Of a stretch of 13,244 nt of DNA, positions 1-7,628 are shown piece by piece (position 1 is the first letter of the stretch; the number at the start of each line of letters is the position of its first letter). The notes beneath the pieces are model-generated. The model saw only the letters and a program-made list of their open reading frames with translations. It was not told the DNA's origin and did no database searches. Source of the stretch: Parachlamydiaceae bacterium (lineage in GTDB: Bacteria; Chlamydiota; Chlamydiia; Chlamydiales; Parachlamydiaceae); NCBI GenBank assembly GCA_013698165.1, contig JACCVN010000386.1, forward strand, positions 1 to 13,244, in the 5' to 3' direction. The position numbers and the translations under genes are program-made.

Positions 1-935
1 GCTCAGAAGAAAAATCTTATGCTGGAAATTTCTATCAACTTCATCAATTGAAGAAGCAAAGGCCAAATTTAAAGACTTTAATTTCTCTAGGTGGATGGAC
101 ACTGTCGAATCCATTTTCAGAAATGGCCTCGACAGCTGCTCGAAGAGAGAATTTTGCCCAGAATTGCGTGGATTTTTGTAAAAAGTATGATTTTGATGGC
201 ATAGACATCGATTGGGAGTATCCAGGTTTCGCGGATCATAGTGGACGCCCAGAAGATACTGTTAATTTTACTTTGCTACTAAAAACAGTATCAGAAAAGC
301 TAAGAGCACAGAATCCTGCGCTTCTGCTGACCATTGCAGCGCCGGCAGGTCCTAATCATTATAAAAATATCGAAGTATCTAAAATCCATCTATATTTAGA
401 TTGGATTAATATCATGGGTTATGACTTCCATGGCCCTTGGGGCGGCGACGAAGATGCTTTGACAAATCATTTAGCTGCCATTATGCCTACGGAATATGGG
501 CATCCTTTATTTAATGTCAGTAGTGTTATAGATTATTATATTAGCCAAGGAGTGCCTGAAGAAAAGATTGTGTTAGGGCTTCCCTTATATGGGAGATCTT
601 TTGCAAGTGCTAAAGATACCCCTTCAGGGCTTTATAGCACTTATAATGGTCCTGGCTATGCAACAACAGAAGAAGTTGGTTATGTATTTTATTCTGATAT
701 CCAAAAGAATCTTTTGAACACATATACTTCTTACTGGGATCCAAAGGCTTTAGGGGCGTACATTTATAATCACACCACTAAGGACTTCATTTCATATGAT
801 AGCGAGCAGTCCTGGACGCTGAAAGCGCAAATTATTAAGGACCGTGGTTTAGGTGGAGCTATGGTATGGGAATTGGGTATGGATACAATGCCTGATTGGA
901 AAATGATGACTCATCTTAACAATCAATTGAAATAA
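1..935 (+). CDS. Family 18 chitinase, 5' end outside the window
   Basis: Glycoside hydrolase family 18 enzyme, which cleaves beta-1,4 linkages of chitin or related N-acetylglucosamine polymers by substrate-assisted catalysis. The reading frame is open from base 3 to the TAA at 933-935, 310 visible codons; the TTG at 48 is internal, because the codons before it (…GNFYQLHQ) already align with GH18 chitinases. Visible landmarks in order: the SLGGW strand (SxGG motif), the catalytic DGIDIDWEYPG signature (DxxDxDxE, acid Glu codon at 216-218), the MGYDFHGPWG strand, LGLPLYGRSF, and the C-terminal AMVWELGMD with the substrate-stacking Trp. All core catalytic residues are present, so the part seen is intact. 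The N-terminus, including any signal peptide or binding module, lies upstream of the window. An intrinsic terminator follows directly, so the gene is transcribed alone or is last in its unit. Family assignment is secure; chitin as the real substrate is inferred. Confidence 0.95.
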   Translation, partial: SEEKSYAGNFYQLHQLKKQRPNLKTLISLGGWTLSNPFSEMASTAARRENFAQNCVDFCKKYDFDGIDIDWEYPGFADHSGRPEDTVNFTLLLKTVSEKLRAQNPALLLTIAAPAGPNHYKNIEVSKIHLYLDWINIMGYDFHGPWGGDEDALTNHLAAIMPTEYGHPLFNVSSVIDYYISQGVPEEKIVLGLPLYGRSFASAKDTPSGLYSTYNGPGYATTEEVGYVFYSDIQKNLLNTYTSYWDPKALGAYIYNHTTKDFISYDSEQSWTLKAQIIKDRGLGGAMVWELGMDTMPDWKMMTHLNNQLK

Positions 936-943
936 AAGGAAAT

Positions 944-980
944 TAGCCTCCCCGTATTGCACGTGGGAGGCTATTTTTTT
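944..980 (+). terminator. Rho-independent terminator of the chitinase gene
   Basis: A perfect 9-bp stem, TAGCCTCCC at 944-952 with GGGAGGCTA at 965-973, closes a 12-base loop (which can pair a little further, CGT with ACG) and runs straight into seven T residues at 974-980. It starts 9 bp after the chitinase stop codon. Stem plus T tract is diagnostic of intrinsic termination on the + strand; the minus-strand side has only AAAAGGAAAT beyond the stem, so it is weaker for transcripts coming from the right. Confidence 0.92.
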
Positions 981-1609
981 AAGCTGTCTGACAACAAAAA
1001 AATCTACTATGGCATTGAAGAGGTGAGTTGTGCACTAAGAACATTCCCCAATGTTGCAACAACTCCTTTACTAAATTGCTATTGAAGTTAATATTTCCTC
1101 ATCTTAACTTTACTGGAAATCGACGCAGGCACCTGAACACCAGGCAATTGTTATGGGTAAATTTTCTCTCCCTATGAGAGATGTTAAAACTCCTTTTTAT
1201 AACAGTTTACGACACACTTCTGATGAAGAAAACTCTCCTGTAATACAACAGATGGGAGATATTAACCCATCATGAATTCATATTCATCAAGACATTTACC
1301 TGGTTGAATTCGCAAATAATTTCTTGAGAGCTGGACGGATAAAGTCTGAATCAAGTTGATCTAACCTCTTAAATATATGTCGGTGGTGCATGCGCAAGGT
1401 GACAAAGATTTTTTAAATATTTGTCGATTGCTGTATCACCACGTTTTTAGGTAAAGAGAAAGGGGGAAATATCGCTTTTCAAATGTGCAAGAGTGCAACC
1501 ATTAAGGATAAAAGGGAAAAAAAGAAAAGTTCATTAACTGAAGAAAAGTGGTTGAATTTCTACAAACTTTTGAGACGGATCTCTAATATTTATTAACTAA
1601 TTCCAGCCA
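981..1609. other. Intergenic stretch between convergent units, no convincing gene
   Basis: About 630 bp between the chitinase terminator and the end of ligA. No frame reaches a normal gene length with a ribosome binding site. The longest sensible-looking pieces are short: an open + frame of roughly 50 codons ending at TGA 1273-1275 (ATG at 1153 gives 40 residues, no Shine-Dalgarno), another + frame ending at TGA 1083-1085, and on the - strand a broken run between about 1290 and 1445 whose two halves are in different frames. I see no tRNA, no CRISPR-type repeat and no second terminator with a G+C-rich stem. It could be decayed coding sequence or a non-coding spacer. Confidence 0.6.
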
Positions 1610-3625
1610 CTATCCTCCCAACAGAGCTTCAAACTCCTCTTCGTTTAGGATGGCAACACCCAATGTTTTAGCTTTTTCTAATTTTGATCCTGGGGCATCT
1701 CCTGCAAGAACAAAATCAGTTTTTTTGCTCACCGCTTCAGAAATTTTTCCGCCGCGTTCCTTTATTAGATTTGCTGCTTCAGTTCGCGTAAATTTTTCAA
1801 GCGCTCCGGTAAGAACAAACAATTTTCCTGAAAAAATGTGGCCTTCATGTTGAATTTGACTGCTGCTAGTAGGTGTAATTCCTAGCTCCAGAAGACGTTG
1901 GATTTCTTCTCGATTTCCTGGCTGAGAAAAATATTCTGCAATCTGTTCGGCGCTTTTGCTGCCAATGCCTTCTATTTCTATCAATTCTTCAACAGTTAAT
2001 GAAGACAGCTTGTCGATGCTTTTTACTTTTCTGGCAATTTCTTCTGCAGTACCTAATCCTACATTAGGGATACCAAGGGCCATAATAAAACGATTGAGAG
2101 GAATTTGCCGGGTTTTATCTATAGCAGTTAGAAGATTATTTATTGATTTATCTTTAAATCCGTCAAGTGTCGCAAGCTCAGTCGTTGTGAGTTTGTAAAT
2201 ATCTGAGGGGGAATTGACAAATCCTTTTTCAACTAGTTGTTGAACAACTTTTTTGCCTAAACCTTCGATGTCCATCGCATTTTTTCCGACAAAATGGATA
2301 AGCCGACCAAGTGTTTGTTGAAGACAGCCACTTCGGTTAGGGCAGCGGACAGCAACTTCTCCGGTGACTTGAATAACGGGAGTACCGCAGACTGGGCATT
2401 TTTCAGGCATTTTCCATTGAAGGCTAGTGGAACCTCGTTTTTCTAGAATAACTTTAACAACTTTGGGAATGACATCCCCACCTTTTTCAATGTAGACATA
2501 ATCTCCAACGCGGACATCTTTACGTTGAACTTCTTCTTGATTGTGCAAAGTGGCCCTTGCAATGGTACTCCCAGCCAGTAAGACAGGCTCTAACTCCGCA
2601 ACAGGTGTTAAGACTCCTGTGCGCCCGACTTGTACAGTGATATCGAGAATCTTAGTGATCGCTTGTTCAGCGGCAAATTTATAGGCAAGTGCCCAGCGTG
2701 GATGCTTGGCGGTATTGCCCATTTTTTTTTGTTCGCGCCGGTCATCCAATTTGATCACAATTCCATCGATATGATAGGGCAGTGAGCATCGTTTCAGACG
2801 TATTTTTTCGATAAAGTCCCAGATTTCCTGGAGGCTATGGCATTTTGCGATTAATTCGAGAGTGGGCAAACCAAGTGATTTGAGATATTGATGGCATTCA
2901 AACTGTCCTAATGGAGGAATTGTTGACTCATCGCCAATGCCATAAAAGACAACAGATAATTGCCGGCGCGAGACTTCTTTGGGATCTAATAATTTTAGGG
3001 TTCCTGCAGCGGCATTTCTGGGATTGGCCCAAAGTTCATCTCCAACCTCGGAGCGTTGTTCATTAAGCTTGTCAAATACCTTCTGAGGCATAAAAACTTC
3101 ACCGCGGACTTCCAGGAGGTCTGGGGGGGATTCTCCTGTAAGCTGAAGAGGCAAAGACTTTAAGGTTCTAATGTTTCCGGTAATATCGTCGCCTTTCTGG
3201 CCATCTCCGCGTGTGAGACCTCGGACAAATTTTCCTTTTTCATAACATACTGAAACCGCAATGCCGTCCATTTTGAGCTCGCAAGAAAATGCCAGCTTTG
3301 TCTGTTCAGTCAACTTGTGCATGCGAGTAATAAAAGTTTCAAGCTCATCTTTGCTGTAGCTGTTTTCAAGGGAAAGCATAGGTGTTCGATGGGCTACTGT
3401 ATTAAACCCTTCTGTTAACACTTCTCCAATGCGTTTTGTTGGGGAATCGGCTTCTACCCATTCCGGATGGGTAGTTTCCATTTCTTGGAATTGTTTATAA
3501 AGCCTATCGTAATGATCGTCAGTGATGATTGGCTCGTGTTCGGCATAGTAACGTTGATTGTGCTCTTGGATCTCACGACAAAGGTTTAAATAGTCCTGGT
3601 GTGTAATGTTTTTCTGCATAGTCAT
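1610..3625 (-). CDS. ligA: NAD-dependent DNA ligase LigA
   Basis: Seals nicks in duplex DNA using NAD+, joining Okazaki fragments and repair patches. The 671 residues equal the usual bacterial length and all modules are in order: the NAD-specific Ia domain with RYYAEHEP and DDHYD (25-40), the adenylation domain with the KMDG motif (Lys118 takes the AMP), the LTRGDGQKGDD and DGIVIK motifs (137-147, 287-292), the OB fold, a four-cysteine zinc finger (Cys410, 413, 428, 434), helix-hairpin-helix repeats (about 450-560) and a C-terminal BRCT domain (about 595-671). No key residue is missing. It is the last gene of the five-gene minus-strand operon and starts 4 bp after the glgB stop codon; neither the ATG at 3625 nor the in-frame ATG at 3619 has a clear Shine-Dalgarno, suggesting translation coupled to glgB. 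No clear intrinsic terminator follows it. Confidence 0.98.
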   Translation of the reverse strand: MTMQKNITHQDYLNLCREIQEHNQRYYAEHEPIITDDHYDRLYKQFQEMETTHPEWVEADSPTKRIGEVLTEGFNTVAHRTPMLSLENSYSKDELETFITRMHKLTEQTKLAFSCELKMDGIAVSVCYEKGKFVRGLTRGDGQKGDDITGNIRTLKSLPLQLTGESPPDLLEVRGEVFMPQKVFDKLNEQRSEVGDELWANPRNAAAGTLKLLDPKEVSRRQLSVVFYGIGDESTIPPLGQFECHQYLKSLGLPTLELIAKCHSLQEIWDFIEKIRLKRCSLPYHIDGIVIKLDDRREQKKMGNTAKHPRWALAYKFAAEQAITKILDITVQVGRTGVLTPVAELEPVLLAGSTIARATLHNQEEVQRKDVRVGDYVYIEKGGDVIPKVVKVILEKRGSTSLQWKMPEKCPVCGTPVIQVTGEVAVRCPNRSGCLQQTLGRLIHFVGKNAMDIEGLGKKVVQQLVEKGFVNSPSDIYKLTTTELATLDGFKDKSINNLLTAIDKTRQIPLNRFIMALGIPNVGLGTAEEIARKVKSIDKLSSLTVEELIEIEGIGSKSAEQIAEYFSQPGNREEIQRLLELGITPTSSSQIQHEGHIFSGKLFVLTGALEKFTRTEAANLIKERGGKISEAVSKKTDFVLAGDAPGSKLEKAKTLGVAILNEEEFEALLGG

Positions 3626-3629
3626 CGAA

Positions 3630-5786
3630 TTAAAATTTTATAATTTTGAAGATCATTGTCGCTAATGGAGCAAGTTGAATTTGGAGACCATAGGCGTCCT
3701 CTTGATCATCTCGTAATATTGTTGGGTTCGGATTGCATTGTCCTGAACCTCCATATTTTAGATCATCGCTATTAAACACTTCGCTCGCATGGTAAAGGCC
3801 CCTTAAATTGATCAGATAATGCGGGTGATAAGTCGGTGTAAAATTATGGACGCATAAGAAATTGCCTGCGATACTTTTTCTGAGATAACAGATGACACAA
3901 TTTTGACGATCGTTAAAATCTACCCACTGGAAACAGGAATAATTATCGTCATTTTCCCAAAAGGTAGGATGCTCTAAATAAAAATGATTGAGCTCTTCAA
4001 CCAATTTTTGAATGCCTTGGTGGTTCGGAAATTGGAGTAAAAACCATTCAATTTCATTTTTGCAATTCCATTCGTTCCATTGACCAATTTCACCCCCCAT
4101 GAAAAGCAATTTTTTTCCTGGTTGGCAGATCATATAGCTGTAGAGAAGACGCATATTGGCAAATTGCTGCCAGGAATCTCCGGGCATTTTGCCTAACAAG
4201 CTGTTTTTGCCATGGACGACTTCATCATGAGAGAGAACAAGGATGAATTTTTCTGAAAAAGCGTAAAGCAATCCAAAGGTCAAATCATTTTGATGATAAG
4301 AACGGTAGATCGCATCCTTGGAAAAATACCGCAAGGTATCATTCATCCACCCCATATTCCACTTGTAGTCAAATCCAAGGCCTCCTTTTTCTAATGGATG
4401 CGACACGCCACTGAAAGATGTGGATTCTTCTGCAATAGTCAAGGCTCCGGGAAACTGTTGATGTACAATAGAGTTAAAATGCTTAAGAAATTCAACAGCT
4501 TCTAAATTGACATGGCCGCCATATTTGTTGGGAATCCATTCTCCGGGTTCACGACCATAGTCCAGATACAACATGGAGGCTACAGCATCAACACGAAGGC
4601 CATCAATATGCATGTAATCAAGCCAAAAAAGAGCATTGGCAACAAGAAAGTTTGAGACTTCTTTGCGGCCATAATTGAAAATGTATGTACTCCAATGGGG
4701 GTGAAAGCCTTGTCGTGAGTCAGCATGTTCGTAAAGAGCAGTACCGTCAAAGCGTGCAAGTGAAAAACTGTCAGTCGGAAAATGTCCGGGAACCCAGTCT
4801 AATATAATTCCTATGCCGTTTTTATGCATATGATTGACAAACCATTGGAAGTCCATAGGAGTGCCATGACGGCTAGTGGGGGCATAAAAACCTGTGACCT
4901 GATAGCCCCAGGATTCATCTAATGGGTGCTCTTGGATGGGGAGAAGTTCAACATGCGTGAATCCCATTTTTTTACAGTAGGGAGCCAGCAGTCTAGCAAG
5001 ATCTTTGTAATTTAAAAATTCTTCGTCAGATTTTTTCCAGGAACCCAAATGAATTTCATAAATCGTCATTGGTTTTGGTAGGGTCGCTTCTGCAGCACGA
5101 TTTGAAAGCCATTGTTGATCTTCCCATTCAAATCTGTTGACATTCGCAACAATCGAAGCTGTCATCGGTCGTAGTTCGCTTGAAAATGCAAATGGATCGG
5201 ATTTGAGCTGAAGGCTGCCATCAGACGCTTTTATTTCATATTTGTACCGCGCTCCTGTAGTTAGGCCGGGAATAAATATTTCCCAAATCCCTGAGGCCCC
5301 TAAGCTGCGCATTGGATTTTGCCGTCCATCCCAATAATTAAAGTCACCGACAATTGACACTCTGCGTGCTGAAGGAGCCCAGACAGAAAATTTAACCCCT
5401 TTTACGCCATCATGAACTATGCTGTGTGCTCCTAAGACATTGTACAGTTGGTAGTTCACACCTTGATTAAATAAGTATTGGTCGAATTCGCTGACAGTTG
5501 GCCAAAATGCATAGGGATCGTTGGCAAGCAACCCATTCTGATGGTAAATGCGGTAATCGTGATTAGATGTTTGTGGGGGGACAACGACCTCAAAAAAACC
5601 TGTCCCCGGAATATTTTGTGCAGGTACAATTTTTCCAAATAGTTCAATATGCACTGCATATGCTCCCGGACGAAAAAGCCTGATGACTTTTCCGGATTTT
5701 ACATCATGCAATCCAAGAATTTGGTGAGGATCATGGTGATCACCGTTGGCAATTTGTGCTAGAGCATCCCGAAAACTTGTTTGCAC
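3630..5786 (-). CDS. glgB: 1,4-alpha-glucan (glycogen) branching enzyme GlgB
   Basis: Cuts alpha-1,4 chains and re-attaches them through alpha-1,6 bonds, creating the branches of glycogen in the cytoplasm. At 718 residues it is a full-length GH13 branching enzyme. The N-terminal module (about 1-110) and CBM48 domain (about 120-215, VKFSVWAPSARRVSIVGDFN) precede the catalytic barrel (about 240-620). Catalytic residues are visible: nucleophile Asp400 in GLRVDAV, acid/base Glu453 in IAEESTSF, and Asp521 in LSHDEVVHG, with the same spacing as in E. coli GlgB (405, 458, 526). A C-terminal beta domain finishes the protein. The start is GTG at 5786, fixed by an AGAGGAG Shine-Dalgarno 5 bases upstream; it lies 21 bp after the synthetase gene and 4 bp before ligA. 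Storage glycogen is typical of Chlamydiae, but the other glycogen genes are not in this window. Confidence 0.98.
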   Translation of the reverse strand: MQTSFRDALAQIANGDHHDPHQILGLHDVKSGKVIRLFRPGAYAVHIELFGKIVPAQNIPGTGFFEVVVPPQTSNHDYRIYHQNGLLANDPYAFWPTVSEFDQYLFNQGVNYQLYNVLGAHSIVHDGVKGVKFSVWAPSARRVSIVGDFNYWDGRQNPMRSLGASGIWEIFIPGLTTGARYKYEIKASDGSLQLKSDPFAFSSELRPMTASIVANVNRFEWEDQQWLSNRAAEATLPKPMTIYEIHLGSWKKSDEEFLNYKDLARLLAPYCKKMGFTHVELLPIQEHPLDESWGYQVTGFYAPTSRHGTPMDFQWFVNHMHKNGIGIILDWVPGHFPTDSFSLARFDGTALYEHADSRQGFHPHWSTYIFNYGRKEVSNFLVANALFWLDYMHIDGLRVDAVASMLYLDYGREPGEWIPNKYGGHVNLEAVEFLKHFNSIVHQQFPGALTIAEESTSFSGVSHPLEKGGLGFDYKWNMGWMNDTLRYFSKDAIYRSYHQNDLTFGLLYAFSEKFILVLSHDEVVHGKNSLLGKMPGDSWQQFANMRLLYSYMICQPGKKLLFMGGEIGQWNEWNCKNEIEWFLLQFPNHQGIQKLVEELNHFYLEHPTFWENDDNYSCFQWVDFNDRQNCVICYLRKSIAGNFLCVHNFTPTYHPHYLINLRGLYHASEVFNSDDLKYGGSGQCNPNPTILRDDQEDAYGLQIQLAPLATMIFKIIKF

Positions 5787-5791
5787 AAAAA

Positions 5792-5798
5792 CTCCTCT
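5792..5798 (-). promoter_or_regulatory. Ribosome binding site setting the GTG start of glgB
   Basis: On the minus strand AGAGGAG is followed by five T residues and GTG (5784-5786). It is the best Shine-Dalgarno match in the operon and sits inside the 21-bp gap after the synthetase stop codon, so it justifies the non-ATG start and suggests that glgB is translated at a good rate independently of the gene before it. Confidence 0.85.
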
Positions 5799-5807
5799 TA
5801 ATTGTTA

Positions 5808-7616
5808 TCACTCTTTTGAAAAATTTCCAAACTTTGGTTGAACAAACTTGATTAAGTCCTCGCCATTCATGATGATCGATTCAGTGACCAATCCACAATT
5901 GAATGCTACTGTTTTAAGGGCTTGAATCTTTTCATCGTAAAAAGTTTCCAAATTCATCAATTCCCCAAAAGGGGGAACTCCACCAATGAGCAGACCAAAG
6001 CGCTCTAATATGACTGCCGGGTCTTCAAACTCGCATTTTTCACCAACTAGCGCTGCAATATTTTTCATGTCGAGCTTTAAATGTGAGGGCACGTTGACCT
6101 GATAATTTTTCTTGGTGGTCTTTCCTTTTAAAATAATCGATTTGATCCCTTCTTCAAGGAGCGTGCCACGAACTTTTGCAGAATCTTCAGATGTCTGTGT
6201 AGGGGTGTGTGCAAGATGCCTAAATTCAACATCATGTTCCCTTAAGGCCCTGATGATCTCATTTCGAATATTTTCGCTTCCAAAGAAAATTTTTGCTTTG
6301 ATGCGATTTCCAGCAATGCGTTTTGTGTCTGAGGGAAATAACGAGGTTTCACGGATGTTTTTTAGTTTTAAGATTGTCATCGTTAATCTTTCTAAACCCA
6401 TTCCAAACCCCCCGTGAGGAGGCATTCCATATTTAAAAATACTGAGGTAATCTTCAAAGTTTGAAGGGTCCATTCCCTTGGAACGAATGCCTTCCACCAT
6501 CGAATCATAGGTATGTCGACGTTGTCCTCCCGATGTGATCTCAGTACCTGCGCAAAGGAGGTCGAAGGTATTTGTTAAAAGAGGATTATCCTCTTTTGGG
6601 AAAGCATAAAATGGCCGCTTTCCTGTTTGCCAATCAGTTATAAATATAAGGTCAGTCCCAAATGATTCTCTAGCATAGGCACAGAGTTCTCTTTCAGCTG
6701 AAGGGCTAAGATCTGGCTCTTGCCGTTCATCAACACCTGTGCGTTTATAGTAGATTTCTTGCGCTTCTGCAAATGTCACGCGTGGGAAGGGGACGTTCTC
6801 CGGTGCGGAAATAATCTGATTGTTAAGAGCTGCAATCTCAGGTGCGCAGTGTTCATGCAAATGCTTAAGAATAAACTTTATGCAATTTTCTTGAATATCG
6901 AGGATTTCATGCCAGTGATCGAAGAATCCAATTTCAAACTCAAATTGTTTGCCTTCCGCAAGATGTCGAGGCGTCTGGGAAGGCTCGGCACGAAAAAAAG
7001 GCATAAGCGCAAAGACTCTTTCATTGACTCCGACCATCATTTGCTTATAGAGCTGGCTGCTTTGAGCAAGAGTGGCTGTATATCCAAAATAATCCACATT
7101 AAAGAACTCTGCCCCTCCTTCTGATGAAGCACCGACAATATTTGGAGCAAAATATTCTACTGCCTTGACCTGATCATGCATATAAAGTCGAAATGCATGA
7201 ACAATCTCCGCCTGTATCTTAAATACAGCTTGAAGCTTACTATTTCTAAGAGCGATGGGACGGTGATCCAAAATAAATTCTAAATCAGAAGGGATTTCAG
7301 GCTTATAATACTCGATGGGAGGTGGTGTGTGAATTGCGACATCTATAGTTATTTTGGGATCTATAATTTCAATCCCTAGCCCAGCTTGCGATGATTTGAT
7401 TGCTTTGCCGACGATTTTAAGAACTGTGCCTGGCTGTAAGTGAGAAATTTTGCGGAATTCCTCTTTATCTTCGATAACGATTTGAGAGTATCCTTTATAG
7501 TCGCGCAAAATCAAAAAATTGATCTTGCCTAGTGAGCGCAAAGTGTGTAACCAGCCGCGCAAGCAAACACTTTGATCAATATACTGTGAAAGTTCGGAAG
7601 AAAGTACTCGTTGCAT
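5808..7616 (-). CDS. aspS: Archaeal-type aspartyl-tRNA synthetase fused to a YbaK-type tRNA-editing domain
   Basis: Class II synthetase charging tRNA with aspartate, carrying an extra C-terminal editing module. Residues about 1-100 are the anticodon-binding OB fold. The catalytic core of the archaeal/eukaryal AspRS type follows: SSEGGAEFF, LAQSSQLYKQ, motif 2 FRAEPSQTPRHL (208-219), TSGGQRRH (361-368) and motif 3 GMGLERL (405-411). Archaeal enzymes end near residue 435; here about 165 residues follow that match the YbaK/ProX deacylase fold, with IKSIILKG carrying the probable catalytic Lys492 and GGVPPFG at 545-551. Only about 190 residues separate motifs 2 and 3, so the GAD insertion of bacterial AspRS is absent, although total length (602) resembles the bacterial enzyme. 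His24 and the lack of lysine at 79 point to a non-discriminating enzyme that also makes Asp-tRNA(Asn) for GatCAB (inference). ATG at 7616 follows the upstream stop by 12 bp with a weak GGA site. Confidence 0.92.
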   Translation of the reverse strand: MQRVLSSELSQYIDQSVCLRGWLHTLRSLGKINFLILRDYKGYSQIVIEDKEEFRKISHLQPGTVLKIVGKAIKSSQAGLGIEIIDPKITIDVAIHTPPPIEYYKPEIPSDLEFILDHRPIALRNSKLQAVFKIQAEIVHAFRLYMHDQVKAVEYFAPNIVGASSEGGAEFFNVDYFGYTATLAQSSQLYKQMMVGVNERVFALMPFFRAEPSQTPRHLAEGKQFEFEIGFFDHWHEILDIQENCIKFILKHLHEHCAPEIAALNNQIISAPENVPFPRVTFAEAQEIYYKRTGVDERQEPDLSPSAERELCAYARESFGTDLIFITDWQTGKRPFYAFPKEDNPLLTNTFDLLCAGTEITSGGQRRHTYDSMVEGIRSKGMDPSNFEDYLSIFKYGMPPHGGFGMGLERLTMTILKLKNIRETSLFPSDTKRIAGNRIKAKIFFGSENIRNEIIRALREHDVEFRHLAHTPTQTSEDSAKVRGTLLEEGIKSIILKGKTTKKNYQVNVPSHLKLDMKNIAALVGEKCEFEDPAVILERFGLLIGGVPPFGELMNLETFYDEKIQALKTVAFNCGLVTESIIMNGEDLIKFVQPKFGNFSKE

Positions 7617-7628
7617 ATGATTTCCATC

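Noticed and set aside
48..50. TTG at 48 as the true start of the chitinase
   Set aside because: The frame is open to the window edge and the codons before it align with GH18 proteins, so the gene begins outside the window.
936..1085. Open frame continuing 49 codons after the chitinase TAA, as if by stop readthrough or a recent nonsense mutation
   Set aside because: It runs through a perfect intrinsic terminator, and the protein already ends where GH18 domains end.
1574..1590. Hairpin GAGA-TCCG-TCTC after ligA as a terminator of the operon
   Set aside because: Only a 4-bp stem and no T tract; too weak to call.
6720..7124. 134-codon + strand frame inside the AspRS gene
   Set aside because: Antisense to the conserved catalytic core; no independent support.
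5808..7616. Ordinary bacterial AspRS, suggested by the total length of about 600 residues
   Set aside because: Motifs 2 and 3 are too close for a GAD insertion and the core follows the archaeal type; the length comes from the extra C-terminal YbaK-like domain.
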